Positions 6,226 through 15,425 are shown, counted from the stretch's first letter. The stretch is DNA of 64,000 nt from an uncultured Erysipelotrichaceae bacterium (GCA_900314865.1 OMWW01000003.1:124001-188000); one strand, 5' to 3'. Numbers and translations are program-made. Notes: generated by a model not told the origin, from the letters alone.

Positions 6226-7662
6226 ATGGATAATAACCAAATTAAAAACGACGCGATTACACGTCAAGAAGACGATTTTGCTCAGTGGTACACAGACGTT
6301 TGTAAGAAAGCTGAACTTATGGATTATTCCTCGGTTAAAGGCTTTATTATTTATCGTCCATATGGCTATGCCATTTGGGAGCAAATTCAAAACTATTTAG
6401 ATAGACGTTTCAAAGAAACAGGACATGAAAATGTTTATATGCCAATGGTCATTCCTGAATCTTTGTTTAAAAAAGAAAAGGAACATGTTGAAGGATTTGC
6501 TCCTGAATGTTTAGTTGCCACTCAAGGTGGTAAAGAAGTTTTAGATGATAATCTCATTATTAGACCAACTAGTGAAGTTCTTTTCTGTGACCATTACGCG
6601 AAAGTTATTAAATCATATCGTGATTTACCAAAACTTTATAATCAATGGTGTTCGGTTGTGAGATGGGAGAAAACCACTCGTCCATTCCTTAGAGGGGCTG
6701 AATTCCTTTGGCAAGAAGGACACACCATGCATGAAAACGAGGAGGAAGCAAGAACTGAAGCATTAAAAATGCTTGAGATCTATGATGATTTAGGTAGAGA
6801 CATTTTGGCAATTCCTTTCTCTAAAGGAAGAAAAACCGATAAAGAAAAATTCTCTGGTGCTTTAGAAACTTATTCCATTGAAGCTTTGATGCATGACGGA
6901 AAAGCTTTACAATGTGGCACGACCCATTATTTTGGTAATGGCTTTGCAAAAGCATTTGGAATTCAATTCCAATCAAAAGAAGGAAAATTAGAAAACCCAT
7001 ATCAAACTTCGTGGGGCGTTTCCACTCGTCTTATTGGTGCGACTATTATGTGCCATGGCGATGATAATGGACTTGTTTTGCCTCCATATGTCGCTCCAAT
7101 TCAAATCGTGGTTATTCCAGCAGCCGCTAATAAACCAGGAGTTATTCCTGCAGCTAGAGAAGTTGCTCAAAAATTAAAAGACGCTGGCTTCAGAGTGAAG
7201 ATCGACGATAGCGATAAGAGTGCGGGATGGAAATTCTCTGAATATGAAATGAAAGGTGTTCCACTAAGAGTGGAACTTGGACCACGCGATATCGAAAAAG
7301 GACAAGTCGTCTTTGCTAAACGTAATGATGGCGCTAAGATTTTTGTAACTAATGAAGAAATGGTGGAAAAAGCTAGAGAACTTCTTAAAACCATTCATAA
7401 CGAAATGTATGAAAAGGCTTGCCGATATTTAGCGGATCATGTCACTGAAGTTAGAAGCATGGAAGAACTTAACCGCGCTTTAGATAAAGGTGGCTATTCT
7501 AAGATGATGTGGTGCGGATGTAGAGAATGTGAAGATAAAGTTAAAGAGCTCACAAATGCAACCGCTAGATGTCTACCATTCAATCAAATGAGTATTGACG
7601 ATACTTGCCCAGTGTGTGGCAAAAAAGCAACGAAAGTTGTTTTGTTCGCAAAGGCCTATTAA
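6226..7662 (+). CDS. proS: Prolyl-tRNA synthetase, archaeal/eukaryote-like (ProS type 3)
   Basis: 478 aa. Class II catalytic core with RPTSEV and RWEK motif segments, anticodon-binding domain, and the C-terminal zinc-like domain of type 3 enzymes with cysteines in CGCREC and CPVCGKKA, ending in the typical aromatic C-terminal residue (FAKAY). It charges tRNA-Pro with proline. Length matches the short type (about 480 aa), not the 570-aa bacterial type with an INS editing domain. AGGAGG precedes the ATG. It follows the EAL-like gene in an operon that ends at the terminator at 7685. Confidence 0.96.
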   Translation: MDNNQIKNDAITRQEDDFAQWYTDVCKKAELMDYSSVKGFIIYRPYGYAIWEQIQNYLDRRFKETGHENVYMPMVIPESLFKKEKEHVEGFAPECLVATQGGKEVLDDNLIIRPTSEVLFCDHYAKVIKSYRDLPKLYNQWCSVVRWEKTTRPFLRGAEFLWQEGHTMHENEEEARTEALKMLEIYDDLGRDILAIPFSKGRKTDKEKFSGALETYSIEALMHDGKALQCGTTHYFGNGFAKAFGIQFQSKEGKLENPYQTSWGVSTRLIGATIMCHGDDNGLVLPPYVAPIQIVVIPAAANKPGVIPAAREVAQKLKDAGFRVKIDDSDKSAGWKFSEYEMKGVPLRVELGPRDIEKGQVVFAKRNDGAKIFVTNEEMVEKARELLKTIHNEMYEKACRYLADHVTEVRSMEELNRALDKGGYSKMMWCGCRECEDKVKELTNATARCLPFNQMSIDDTCPVCGKKATKVVLFAKAY

Positions 7663-7684
7663 TCTTTGATTAATATAAAAAAAG

Positions 7685-7711
7685 ATGTTTCCTTAATCGG
7701 AAACATTTTTT
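7685..7711. terminator. Bidirectional terminator between proS and the polymerase operon
   Basis: ATGTTTCC (7685-7692), loop TTAATC, GGAAACAT (7699-7706), flanked by A-run on the left and T-run on the right, so it can serve both convergent units. It overlaps the last codons of the minus-strand membrane protein. Confidence 0.8.
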
Positions 7712-8355
7712 GATATCAGATTTATTTTTTTATAACCGAAATATAACGCTAATGAGAATAGATAAGTTAATCCAATCATTAAAAACATTACAACTATACC
7801 TAATCCCATTCCTTTAGCCGCAAACAAATACCAGTCATAATCAAGGTTTCCTTCTCCACCATGATATCCGACATTGATAAGATAGAACGTTCCATAAATT
7901 AAAAGTGGAATAAGAGCGTATAAAGTGTTTCTAAATTTAAATTCTTTTAATTTTGGTTCTAGGAATAAGAAATGAAGAATGGATAATACTGGTAAGAGGA
8001 GATGGAAGATGAGGTTGGCGCCATTAAACATCATTCCATAGCCATATGCTGGTCCTAAATATACCATTACAGTCATAAATGTTAAGGTTACAGCCACAGT
8101 AGCGATATATTTAAGGACTATCACTAACACTGATTCCCTTTTCATTAGGATGAAAATAGCAGATATTAACGCCATCAAACCCATAAAGATATTTGATTGA
8201 ACAGTGAAGTATTTAAGCGAACTAAATCCTTTAGAAGCCAAAACATTGTTTTTCGTAGTAAAAAACATAATAAAGAAACCCGTTATCATTAATGCAAAGA
8301 TAAGAAAGTCGCTTATAAGATTTAAAGTAGTGTATGTCTTTTTATTCATTCTCAT
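7693..8355 (-). CDS. Integral membrane protein (Pr6Pr-like)
   Basis: 220 aa with about six membrane helices. The FTVQSNI segment near residue 50 and a conserved histidine in the FHLLLPVLS helix resemble the Pr6Pr family of uncharacterised membrane proteins. Third gene of the minus-strand polymerase operon; its start overlaps the end of the YolD-like gene by 14 bases, with no clear ribosome site, so translation is probably coupled. Function unknown; the link to DNA damage is only positional. Confidence 0.6.
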   Translation of the reverse strand: MRMNKKTYTTLNLISDFLIFALMITGFFIMFFTTKNNVLASKGFSSLKYFTVQSNIFMGLMALISAIFILMKRESVLVIVLKYIATVAVTLTFMTVMVYLGPAYGYGMMFNGANLIFHLLLPVLSILHFLFLEPKLKEFKFRNTLYALIPLLIYGTFYLINVGYHGGEGNLDYDWYLFAAKGMGLGIVVMFLMIGLTYLFSLALYFGYKKINLISKNVSD

Positions 8356-8749
8356 TAATTACTATATCAACAATATCCTTGAATTTAATCTTTTTATTTG
8401 GAAACACTAATTCTTTCTCCAATGTATCAATTCTTTTTAACCTTCCAGAATATTGTAAATAGTTGCCCCCATTTTTAACCTTGTCTTTCAAGAAATAGGT
8501 GACGGAAATAGAAGGATGTTGATCTTCATTTATAGATAGGAAGGCGATTGTTTTATTAATTTCTTCGACTTTATCTATTTCAAGTTCTACCTTACTATCT
8601 ACGGTTCTAGCCTGTTCTTTAATAGCTTCGTCGTATCCTACTAACGCTGCAAAAGGAGCAAATTGAGCGCTTCGATCGTAGATTGACATTTGCGGGTGAT
8701 TTTTACTGATGGGTCTATCTAAATATAGGATGTCATCATATTTACTCAT
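8342..8749 (-). CDS. YolD-like protein
   Basis: 135 aa. The N-terminus carries the YolD-like signature: YDDILYLDRPISKNHPQMS followed by DRSAQFAPFAALVGYDEAI. YolD-like proteins are encoded beside Y-family polymerases in Firmicutes chromosomes and plasmids and are thought to assist or restrain them in error-prone repair. The start overlaps the polymerase stop (ATGA), so both are made together. Confidence 0.88.
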   Translation of the reverse strand: MSKYDDILYLDRPISKNHPQMSIYDRSAQFAPFAALVGYDEAIKEQARTVDSKVELEIDKVEEINKTIAFLSINEDQHPSISVTYFLKDKVKNGGNYLQYSGRLKRIDTLEKELVFPNKKIKFKDIVDIVINENE

Positions 8750-10239
8750 GCTTTATGACCTCCTATTTGTTTGTTTCTTTCTATAGTGGTGCCACTTTTT
8801 TCGTAATTCATTCCTTTAAGAACAGAGTTCTTCCCATATTTATCTTTAATATTGATGATGGTCTTTTGTAGTTTTTTCTCTTTTGTCTCTTCGACGGAAT
8901 TGACTTTCTTTCTTTCAGAGAATTCTTCTTCACTCATAAATAGACTAAGTTGTTCATGTTTTGGAGTGACTTTATCGATATCTCTTTCATTAATTACTCG
9001 ACTAGCAACGATAAATATTCTTCTAACATGAAGCTTCTTGTTAACTAGTTTGTCATAAATTTTTGTGGCGGCATTCATGATTTCGGTGGTGGAACTAGTA
9101 AAATGAGTGAGATTAATTGAACCATGCTCCCCAGTTGGAACAGTTCTACCATACCAATCTTTTTCTAATTGGTTTTCATTCATTTTTTCGGTGACATCTC
9201 CAATATCATAGCCAAAGGCAATAACGATTTGGTCTGTGAGGAGTTCTTTTTTTGTTAGATCCATGGATAAACAATCCGCCATTTCTTTAATGATGAGTCT
9301 TGCTTCGTTATGCGTATATGGTCTAGAAAGAACTTGCCCAATAGAAAGAGAGTTGTTTTTTGGTTTATATTTTTTGATGTCTTCAATTGTTACTGGCTCA
9401 TACCCCCAGGCATGGTCAATTAATAGTTCAGCGTTAATTCCAAATTCTTGATATAAAACATCTTCATCTATGAGGGATTGTCTAGCGATATCACCCATCG
9501 TGATTAGTCCATGTTTAAATAATCTAGAGGTATAACCTCTACCTATTCTCCAAAAATCAGTTAATGGGGTGTGTTCCCATAAAAGTTTTCGATAAGATAA
9601 TTCATCTAATTTTCCGATTCTAACCCCATCCTTATTTTGTTTGGTGTGTTTAGAGATGATATCTAAGGCAACTTTAGCAAGGTATAAGTTTTCTCCTATT
9701 CCTCCAGTAGCAGTGATTCCGGTTTGCTTATAAACATCAAGAATCATCATCGTAGCGATTCCTTCAGCATCTTTCTTATAGACCTTGGTGTATTTAGTAA
9801 CATCTGCGAACATCTCGTCTATGGAGTAGACATGGATATCTTCAGCATTTATATATTTAAGGTATATATTATATATTTCTGCACTTTTGGTGATGTAATG
9901 CGCCATTTGGGGAGTGGCGGCAATATAGTCTAATTCTAAAGATGGATTTCTAGCTAGTTCATTCTCATCAAAAGATTTACCGGTGAAAACGTGATTAGGA
10001 GCGTTTTTAAGCCTCTCTTTATTTATCTTTTTAACAGCTTGTATAACTTCAAATAGTCTCGCTCTTCCTGGAATGCCATATTTTTTTAAAGAAGGAGAAA
10101 CTGCTAAACAGATAGTTTTTTCAGTACGCGAAACATCGGCAACTACGAGATTAGTTGTCAAAGGATCGAGCCCTCTTTCTACACATTCTACAGAAGCATA
10201 GAAGCTCTTTAAATCAATAGCGATATATTGTCTTTTCAT
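8746..10239 (-). CDS. Y-family DNA polymerase (UmuC/YqjW/UvrX type)
   Basis: 497 aa. Catalytic motifs are AIDLKSFYASVE near the N-terminus and VYSIDEMFADVTKY around residue 140, the acidic triad of Y-family enzymes, followed by thumb and little-finger regions. It is a translesion polymerase, longer than DinB and matching the YqjW/UmuC group. The start has only a weak GGA site. A 17-bp palindrome lies 8-24 bases upstream, a plausible operator. No LexA-type box is seen, so damage control, if any, is by another regulator. Confidence 0.92.
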   Translation of the reverse strand: MKRQYIAIDLKSFYASVECVERGLDPLTTNLVVADVSRTEKTICLAVSPSLKKYGIPGRARLFEVIQAVKKINKERLKNAPNHVFTGKSFDENELARNPSLELDYIAATPQMAHYITKSAEIYNIYLKYINAEDIHVYSIDEMFADVTKYTKVYKKDAEGIATMMILDVYKQTGITATGGIGENLYLAKVALDIISKHTKQNKDGVRIGKLDELSYRKLLWEHTPLTDFWRIGRGYTSRLFKHGLITMGDIARQSLIDEDVLYQEFGINAELLIDHAWGYEPVTIEDIKKYKPKNNSLSIGQVLSRPYTHNEARLIIKEMADCLSMDLTKKELLTDQIVIAFGYDIGDVTEKMNENQLEKDWYGRTVPTGEHGSINLTHFTSSTTEIMNAATKIYDKLVNKKLHVRRIFIVASRVINERDIDKVTPKHEQLSLFMSEEEFSERKKVNSVEETKEKKLQKTIINIKDKYGKNSVLKGMNYEKSGTTIERNKQIGGHKA

Positions 10240-10246
10240 CCGTATA

Positions 10247-10263
10247 CTAATATTTAATATTAG
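10247..10263. promoter_or_regulatory. 17-bp perfect palindrome before the Y-family polymerase (candidate operator)
   Basis: CTAATATT-T-AATATTAG on the plus strand, two 8-base arms around one centre base, ending 8 bases before the polymerase start. Arms of this size fit a dimeric HTH repressor. The rest of 10264-10332 is AT-rich with no other recognisable signal. Confidence 0.5.
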
Positions 10264-10332
10264 ATATAGATATTTTTGAAGAAAAAAATAAATAAAATAA
10301 AAATCCCAATTGCTTGGGAAATTTTACTTGAA

Positions 10333-10423
10333 TGGCGGAGTAGGAGAGACTCGAACTCTCGCACCAGTTACCCGATCTACTTCCTTAGCAGGGAAGCCCC
10401 TTCACCAACTTGGGTACTACTCC
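10333..10423 (-). tRNA. tRNA-Ser (anticodon GCT), CCA encoded
   Basis: Class II tRNA on the minus strand: acceptor GGAGTAG/CTACTCC, anticodon stem CTTCC/GGAAG with loop CTGCTAA, long variable arm, T-loop TTCGAGT, G-CCA end. GCT reads AGC/AGU serine codons. Confidence 0.95.
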
Positions 10424-10491
10424 AGTTTTCAGTGAACGATAGTTAATATATCATAAACATAACAATAATTTCATTATTTAATTTATAAAAA

Positions 10492-10521
10492 TTTACTTTT
10501 TTCATTCTCTATAAGTATAAT
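10492..10521 (+). promoter_or_regulatory. Promoter of the MtaD-like gene
   Basis: TTTACT (10492-10497), 18-base spacer, TATAAT (10516-10521). Unlike many neighbours this transcript has a short leader with an AAAAAGGAAAA ribosome site (10530-10540) before the ATG at 10545. The stretch 10424-10491 shows nothing else. Confidence 0.6.
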
Positions 10522-10544
10522 CTAATAGAAAAAGGAAAATCTCT

Positions 10545-11816
10545 ATGAAAATTTTATTTAAGAACGCAAGAATTCTAACGATGGCTGATGAAAGAATCAT
10601 CGAGGGCCATTTAGTGGTAACTGATAATCGTATCTCTTATATCGGAAATAATGTTCCTAGCGGAATGTTTGATCAAGTAATTGATTGTGAGGGCAACTTG
10701 TTGATGCCTGGTTTTAAAAACGCTCATACACATAGTGCGATGACATTTTTAAGAAGCAAGGCTGACGATTCTTCCTTACATGATTGGTTATTCAAAGAAA
10801 TTTTCCCAAGAGAAAACAATCTTCACGATGGTTGTGTTAAAGAATTAGCGAAAGTTGCAATTTTAGAATATCTCACAAGTGGTATTACCGCAGTGTTAGA
10901 CCAATATTTTTTCCCACAAGAATTTATAGATACTTGTAACGAATTTGGTTTTAGAAGTGTGTCTTTAGGAATGTATGACAAATCCACTCGTCCAGTTGAT
11001 GCTGTTTTAAAACTTGTCGAAGACAATAACAAAGACAACTCCTTAAATAAAGTCGTGATTGGTATGCATTCAGAATACACCGGCACGCAAGAGATGTTTG
11101 ACAACACTAAAGTGTTGTTAGATAAAACCGGATCACCATTCTACACTCATTTAAGTGAAACAATTAGTGAAGTTGGAGATTGCAAAAATAGAAGAAAAAT
11201 AACTCCAATGGAATTTTTTGATTCACTCCATTTCTTCGATAATGGTGGAGCTATATTCCATGGCGTGTATCTTTCTGATCACGATATTGAACTCATTAAA
11301 AAACATGATGTTGTAGTAGTGTCTAATCCTAGTAGTAACATGAAACTTGCTAGCGGTATTGCCGAAATCAAAAAACTCCTTAACAAAGGAGTGACAGTCG
11401 CATTAGGAACTGATGGTCCAGCGAGTAATAACGCCCTTGATATGTTTAGGGAAATGTATCTTGTTACGGGCTTACAAAAGATCAAGAATATGGATCCAGT
11501 CTCTATTCCTGCTTATGAAGTCATAAAGATGGCGACTGTTAATGGTGCAAAAGCTATGGGCTTAAGCGAAGCTGATACCTTAGAAGTTGGTAAATTAGCA
11601 GACTTAATTATGATCGATTTATCTCGCCCAAGCATGCAACCAATCAACAATATTATCAACAACTTGGTGTACGCCGGTGGTAAGGATTGTGTCAAACTAA
11701 CGATGATTAATGGAAAAGTTTTATATCGTGATGGACAATTCTTTGTCGGGGAAGATATAAAGGAAATTTATAAAAAAGTTCAGTCCTTAACTGAAGAGCT
11801 GAACATTGTTAAATAA
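10545..11816 (+). CDS. mtaD: Amidohydrolase, MtaD/SAH deaminase type
   Basis: 423 aa. Metal-dependent amidohydrolase with NAHTHSAM (first two histidines), GMHSEYT, FHGVYLS and LGTDGPASNN carrying the remaining ligands, plus the C-terminal beta-sandwich (KLADLIMIDL). The closest functional group is 5-methylthioadenosine/S-adenosylhomocysteine deaminase (COG0402), which deaminates purine nucleosides in the methionine salvage route; other deaminase substrates such as guanine are possible. It stands alone under its own promoter. Confidence 0.85.
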   Translation: MKILFKNARILTMADERIIEGHLVVTDNRISYIGNNVPSGMFDQVIDCEGNLLMPGFKNAHTHSAMTFLRSKADDSSLHDWLFKEIFPRENNLHDGCVKELAKVAILEYLTSGITAVLDQYFFPQEFIDTCNEFGFRSVSLGMYDKSTRPVDAVLKLVEDNNKDNSLNKVVIGMHSEYTGTQEMFDNTKVLLDKTGSPFYTHLSETISEVGDCKNRRKITPMEFFDSLHFFDNGGAIFHGVYLSDHDIELIKKHDVVVVSNPSSNMKLASGIAEIKKLLNKGVTVALGTDGPASNNALDMFREMYLVTGLQKIKNMDPVSIPAYEVIKMATVNGAKAMGLSEADTLEVGKLADLIMIDLSRPSMQPINNIINNLVYAGGKDCVKLTMINGKVLYRDGQFFVGEDIKEIYKKVQSLTEELNIVK

Positions 11817-11817
11817 T

Positions 11818-12900
11818 TTATTTTAATAAATTAAGTAACGATTTATCACTTAACAAATCTTGTAATTGTTGTTCATCATTGATTACAAGATTTTTTGTTT
11901 TTAAATAGAACTTATTAATGATTTTATCGGTCACCGATTTCTCGATTTTGTAGTTGTTATCGTTTGTGTTAGCGAGTTGTTCTTCAAGAAGAGAAATGAA
12001 ACATCTTCTTAATAAAATATAGAAAGATGATTCCAACCAGTAGAGGTATTTTTTACCCTCTTTTTCTAAACGCTTACACTTAATATATAATTCAATTCCG
12101 TCGTATGGGTCATGCCAAAGATCGATAAAGGCGTAATCAAAAGAAGTGGCTTCTTTAAGGTAATTTAATGCGTCATCACAAATAATTTCGATTTTTTCCT
12201 GATGATTGAATTGAGGAAGGAGATGTTTCTTGAATAATTCAATAACCTTCTTATCCTTTTCAACGATGATGATTTTTTTCACCTCTTCTTTATTAGAAGC
12301 AATGTATGGATAATAGCCTAGTCCAAGTCCGCATACGATGACAGTGCCTCTTAGTTTTTCTAAAGAAGATTTCATCGTCTCTATTTCATTTGGAGTGATG
12401 CTCATCCAAGTAACTCTATTTTTATTTAAAGCGATAAAGGAAAAATCGGTGTCAAAATATCCAAACGAATTAAGTTCAACAAAGTTGCTATCAACTTTCA
12501 TGTCCTTTAAAGGGAAGACTTCATACGCTTTATAAGTATCAAGAGTCAATTCATATTCTTTGTCTATAACGTTATCTATTTTGATATTTAAATAATAAGG
12601 ATTAGAAAGATATTCTTTTGGATCGACTTTGGTGATGTTGTTAGCGATTAAAGTGGTGAAGATTTCTTCATCATCTTCATTTGACAAATCTAATTGGAGA
12701 TAATCGCCAATCTTGTCTAAAAGAATTTTCTTATCATCAGATTTGAATTTCTTAGTTAAGAGAGACACTTCGTTTTTGTTGGTGATTGAAGTATTTCCGA
12801 TAATTTCACTCATCATATCGGAGATGGACATATTTAAATTATTGATATCAATCAAGGATTCGATATAAGCGATGAGCTTTTGATTCTTTGCAATTTTCAT
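11818..12900 (-). CDS. Methyltransferase-like (spermidine-synthase-fold) protein, uncharacterised
   Basis: 360 aa from ATG 12900; an ATG at 12903 immediately precedes it. The N-terminal 180 residues match nothing I recognise. From about 187 a Rossmann fold appears: VIVCGLGLGYYPYIA, then IIIVEKDKKVIELF and FDYAFIDLWHDPYDG, the order of class I SAM or aminopropyl transferases. Substrate unknown. No Shine-Dalgarno sequence; a TATAAT (12913 to 12908) lies 4-7 bases before the tandem ATGs, implying a leaderless message. It converges with mtaD with only one base between stops. Confidence 0.65.
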   Translation of the reverse strand: MKIAKNQKLIAYIESLIDINNLNMSISDMMSEIIGNTSITNKNEVSLLTKKFKSDDKKILLDKIGDYLQLDLSNEDDEEIFTTLIANNITKVDPKEYLSNPYYLNIKIDNVIDKEYELTLDTYKAYEVFPLKDMKVDSNFVELNSFGYFDTDFSFIALNKNRVTWMSITPNEIETMKSSLEKLRGTVIVCGLGLGYYPYIASNKEEVKKIIIVEKDKKVIELFKKHLLPQFNHQEKIEIICDDALNYLKEATSFDYAFIDLWHDPYDGIELYIKCKRLEKEGKKYLYWLESSFYILLRRCFISLLEEQLANTNDNNYKIEKSVTDKIINKFYLKTKNLVINDEQQLQDLLSDKSLLNLLK

Positions 12901-12921
12901 CATGAAAATTATATAATCTAT

Positions 12922-12949
12922 TTGTCTTTTTGAAAATTATTATTATAAT
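12922..12949 (+). promoter_or_regulatory. Promoter of the zinc-ribbon membrane gene (near-leaderless)
   Basis: TTGTCT (12922-12927), 16-base spacer, TATAAT (12944-12949); the ATG follows at 12959, leaving at most a few untranslated bases and no ribosome site. It is divergent from the minus-strand promoter at 12908-12913, so the two overlap in about 40 bases. Confidence 0.6.
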
Positions 12950-12958
12950 TTTGTTAAT

Positions 12959-14020
12959 ATGGGTACTAAATCAGGCATTTGTCCACATTGTTCAACCACT
13001 GGTAGATTAGATCATAGAATCTTCCCTGTAAACTCCGACGCGAGCGTGGTTTATTGTCCTTTCTGCATGCGCGAATTAGACCCTCATAAGGCAATTGAAG
13101 CATATAATCACATCATTGATAAAATGCTTTCTAAAGCAGACAATACTTTGTTTGTGGCATGTGATCCAACAACTGCCTATCAGCAATATGCAGATGTTTT
13201 AGAAATTGAAAAGAAAAACTCTCGTGCTTTGCTTGGACGCATACTTTGCTTAATTTACACTTCAAAAGTGCGTGTTTCTTATTTAGTAGAGGCTAGCGAT
13301 TTATTAGAAGAAATCGGTTATAAAGGTGTAGAAGAAGCGACTACCTACGTGACGTCGCTAAGAAAAATCAATTTTGCTTTGGATGAATATGACACTGCCT
13401 TAATTAAAAGATTAACCATCAAAGACTTTTTTTATGATGAAGCTTGTTTGAAGCTATACCTCAAGCATTTATATGACATCATCAAATTCAAAAAGGATAT
13501 CTTAGTAAAAGTTAACGAAATCAAAGCTAACTACTCCTCAATTAATAATGAAGTTTTTATTAATCTTCTTAATCACTCTATTAGTGATAGAGAGATTGCT
13601 CTTAAGAGCATTAAATACACGGCAGCGGGAGATTGCTATAAACTCACTAAAGTTGTTGGTGAAAAGGTATATCTAGAAGAACAAAGTCAAAAGAATAATA
13701 GCATTTCGATGCGCTTACTTAAGAAAAGAATCCCTTCTCTTAGTGAAACTAAGGGTAGTAGAGCAATTAAAGATCAAGTCTTTAAAGACTACACTGCGAT
13801 TATCAAAGCCAAGAAGGTTTCTATGTTCTTAGTTATTTTATTTCTCCTTCTTGCAGCAGGTTCAGGATTAACTTCATATTTCTTCTTTGAAAAAAGCACC
13901 CTTTATTTTGCGCTTTTAATTGCAGCATCAGGTGCCTTCTTTGCCTTGTTTATCGCCTTCATAATCTTGCATTTCTCATGGAAATCAATCTTGAAGAAGA
14001 GAAAGATGAGAATTGATTAG
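12959..14020 (+). CDS. Zinc-ribbon membrane protein, uncharacterised
   Basis: 353 aa. Two CxxC pairs (C8/C11 and C33/C36) form a zinc ribbon at the N-terminus. A long, helical cytoplasmic region with tetratricopeptide-like character follows (about 45-275), then two membrane helices (about 283-307 and 313-340) and a basic tail. The layout suggests a membrane-bound protein with a cytoplasmic metal-stabilised head. No family recognised. It divergently faces the methyltransferase-like gene and overlaps the end of rdgB by 4 bases. Confidence 0.55.
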   Translation: MGTKSGICPHCSTTGRLDHRIFPVNSDASVVYCPFCMRELDPHKAIEAYNHIIDKMLSKADNTLFVACDPTTAYQQYADVLEIEKKNSRALLGRILCLIYTSKVRVSYLVEASDLLEEIGYKGVEEATTYVTSLRKINFALDEYDTALIKRLTIKDFFYDEACLKLYLKHLYDIIKFKKDILVKVNEIKANYSSINNEVFINLLNHSISDREIALKSIKYTAAGDCYKLTKVVGEKVYLEEQSQKNNSISMRLLKKRIPSLSETKGSRAIKDQVFKDYTAIIKAKKVSMFLVILFLLLAAGSGLTSYFFFEKSTLYFALLIAASGAFFALFIAFIILHFSWKSILKKRKMRID

Positions 14021-14616
14021 TAAATTAGATTATTTATCTTTAGATAAGTTAATAATTTATTTAAAGCTTTACCGCGGTGAGAAACCCGGTTTTTTTCTTC
14101 TTGTGACATAGAAGCATAGGTCTTATTTAATTCGTTACAAATGAAGATTGGATCATAGCCAAAGCCACCCTCTCCAGAGATGGAAGAAGCAATCTTTCCT
14201 TCAATCCTTGCTTCAAATTTTAATGGCTTATCTTCAACATTAAGCAAAACGATATCACAAACGAATGTTGCGCTTCTATCTTTACCCTCAATTCTTTTAA
14301 ATATTTCTTTGAAGGCTTCTTGATGTCCTCCAAGGTTTTCTGCAAATCTAGCAGTGTATAATCCTGGTTCATTATTCATGGATTTGATTTCTAAACCAGT
14401 GTCATCGGCGATGATAGGCATTTTGGTGACTTGTTGTAACGCTTTCGCCTTTATAAGAGCGTTATCAAAATAAGTATTGCCGTTTTCTTCAACTTCACCG
14501 ATATCGATGTTTAAATCTTTCATTCCGTAGACGGTAATATGATGAGAAGAAAGAATTTGTCTAATTTCTTTTAGTTTGTGAGCGTTATTTGTCGCTACTA
14601 ATAATTCAAAGTTCAT
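14017..14616 (-). CDS. rdgB: XTP/dITP diphosphatase (RdgB/HAM1)
   Basis: 199 aa. Family motifs are LLVATNNAHKLKEI at the N-terminus, IADDTGLEI with the catalytic acid, GFGYDPIF and SHRGKAL near the C-terminus. It hydrolyses non-canonical purine triphosphates such as dITP and XTP to monophosphate and PPi, keeping them out of DNA. TATAAT (14628 to 14623) sits 6 bases before the ATG and there is no ribosome site, so the message appears leaderless. Confidence 0.95.
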   Translation of the reverse strand: MNFELLVATNNAHKLKEIRQILSSHHITVYGMKDLNIDIGEVEENGNTYFDNALIKAKALQQVTKMPIIADDTGLEIKSMNNEPGLYTARFAENLGGHQEAFKEIFKRIEGKDRSATFVCDIVLLNVEDKPLKFEARIEGKIASSISGEGGFGYDPIFICNELNKTYASMSQEEKNRVSHRGKALNKLLTYLKINNLIY

Positions 14617-14671
14617 ATCATTATTATATTAATATATAGTAAATCAAGTCCATACAAGTTATTATAATTGT

Positions 14672-15403
14672 ATGGAACCGTTTGAAACTAAAGACTATTT
14701 ACTAAGATTACTTAACAAAAATAATCCTGATGAAATTAAAGAAGTTCAAAAGCTTCGTTATGATTATTTGTTAAGAGAATTTGATCCTTCTTTACCTGAA
14801 GGTGGAATCGATGATGATGGATTTGATGAATATTGTGATTCAATCATTGTCATTCATAAAGCAACAAATAAGATTGTTGGAACATATCGCGTCGCTACTA
14901 AAGAAACTTCTAAAGGGCATCCTTTTAAACTTGAAGAAGAATTTGATATTTCTTCGATTAAAAATGATCCTCAAGGAGTGGTGGAAATTGGAAGAGCAGT
15001 TATCCACGGCGATTATCGAGATGGAGTGGTTATTGGCCTTATTTGGAAAGGTATTTTCCTTTATGGAAAAGCTAATAACTGTCGTTATTCCATCGGCACT
15101 GCTTCATTCCACGGAACTGATCCAAGCGTTCATAAGAAAGCTTTTGGTTATTTAGGTGCGAAGCGTTTAGACACCAAACACGATATTTTCTCAATTAAAA
15201 ATAGTTTTGAAATTATTCCTGATCCAAACATTTCTTTAGCGGAAAGTGAAATGCCAAGTTTATTAAAAGGCTATATCGCTTTAGGTGCTGTTATTGCTCG
15301 TAATGGATTTATTGATTACGAATTCAATAGCTGTGACGTCCTTATCGTTATTGATTTTTGGACAATTAATGAAAGATTAGTAGATAGAATCTTAAGATTC
15401 TAA
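14672..15403 (+). CDS. GNAT-type N-acyltransferase (OlsB/N-acyl amino acid synthase-like)
   Basis: 243 aa. Matches the hemolysin-like GNAT family (PF13444): EVQKLRYDYLLREF, then FDEYCDSIIVIH, IVGTYRV, VEIGRAVIHGDYRDG and YSIGTASFHG. Characterised relatives transfer a fatty acyl chain from acyl-ACP to ornithine, glycine or similar amines, yielding ornithine lipids or signalling N-acyl amino acids. The amine here is unknown. A TATTATAAT run lies just before the ATG with no ribosome site. It heads an operon with a membrane protein and a lipoprotein esterase. Confidence 0.8.
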   Translation: MEPFETKDYLLRLLNKNNPDEIKEVQKLRYDYLLREFDPSLPEGGIDDDGFDEYCDSIIVIHKATNKIVGTYRVATKETSKGHPFKLEEEFDISSIKNDPQGVVEIGRAVIHGDYRDGVVIGLIWKGIFLYGKANNCRYSIGTASFHGTDPSVHKKAFGYLGAKRLDTKHDIFSIKNSFEIIPDPNISLAESEMPSLLKGYIALGAVIARNGFIDYEFNSCDVLIVIDFWTINERLVDRILRF

Positions 15404-15425
15404 TCATATTTTTGGAGGTAACATC

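Noticed and set aside
10240-10332. LexA/SOS box before the Y-family polymerase
   Set aside because: No CGAAC-type dyad is present; the palindrome there is CTAATATT-based.
11815-11832. Terminator between the converging genes at 11816 and 11818
   Set aside because: AATTTATT-TT-AATAAATT is a palindrome but has only A/T pairs and no T-run, and AT-rich DNA yields such palindromes by chance.
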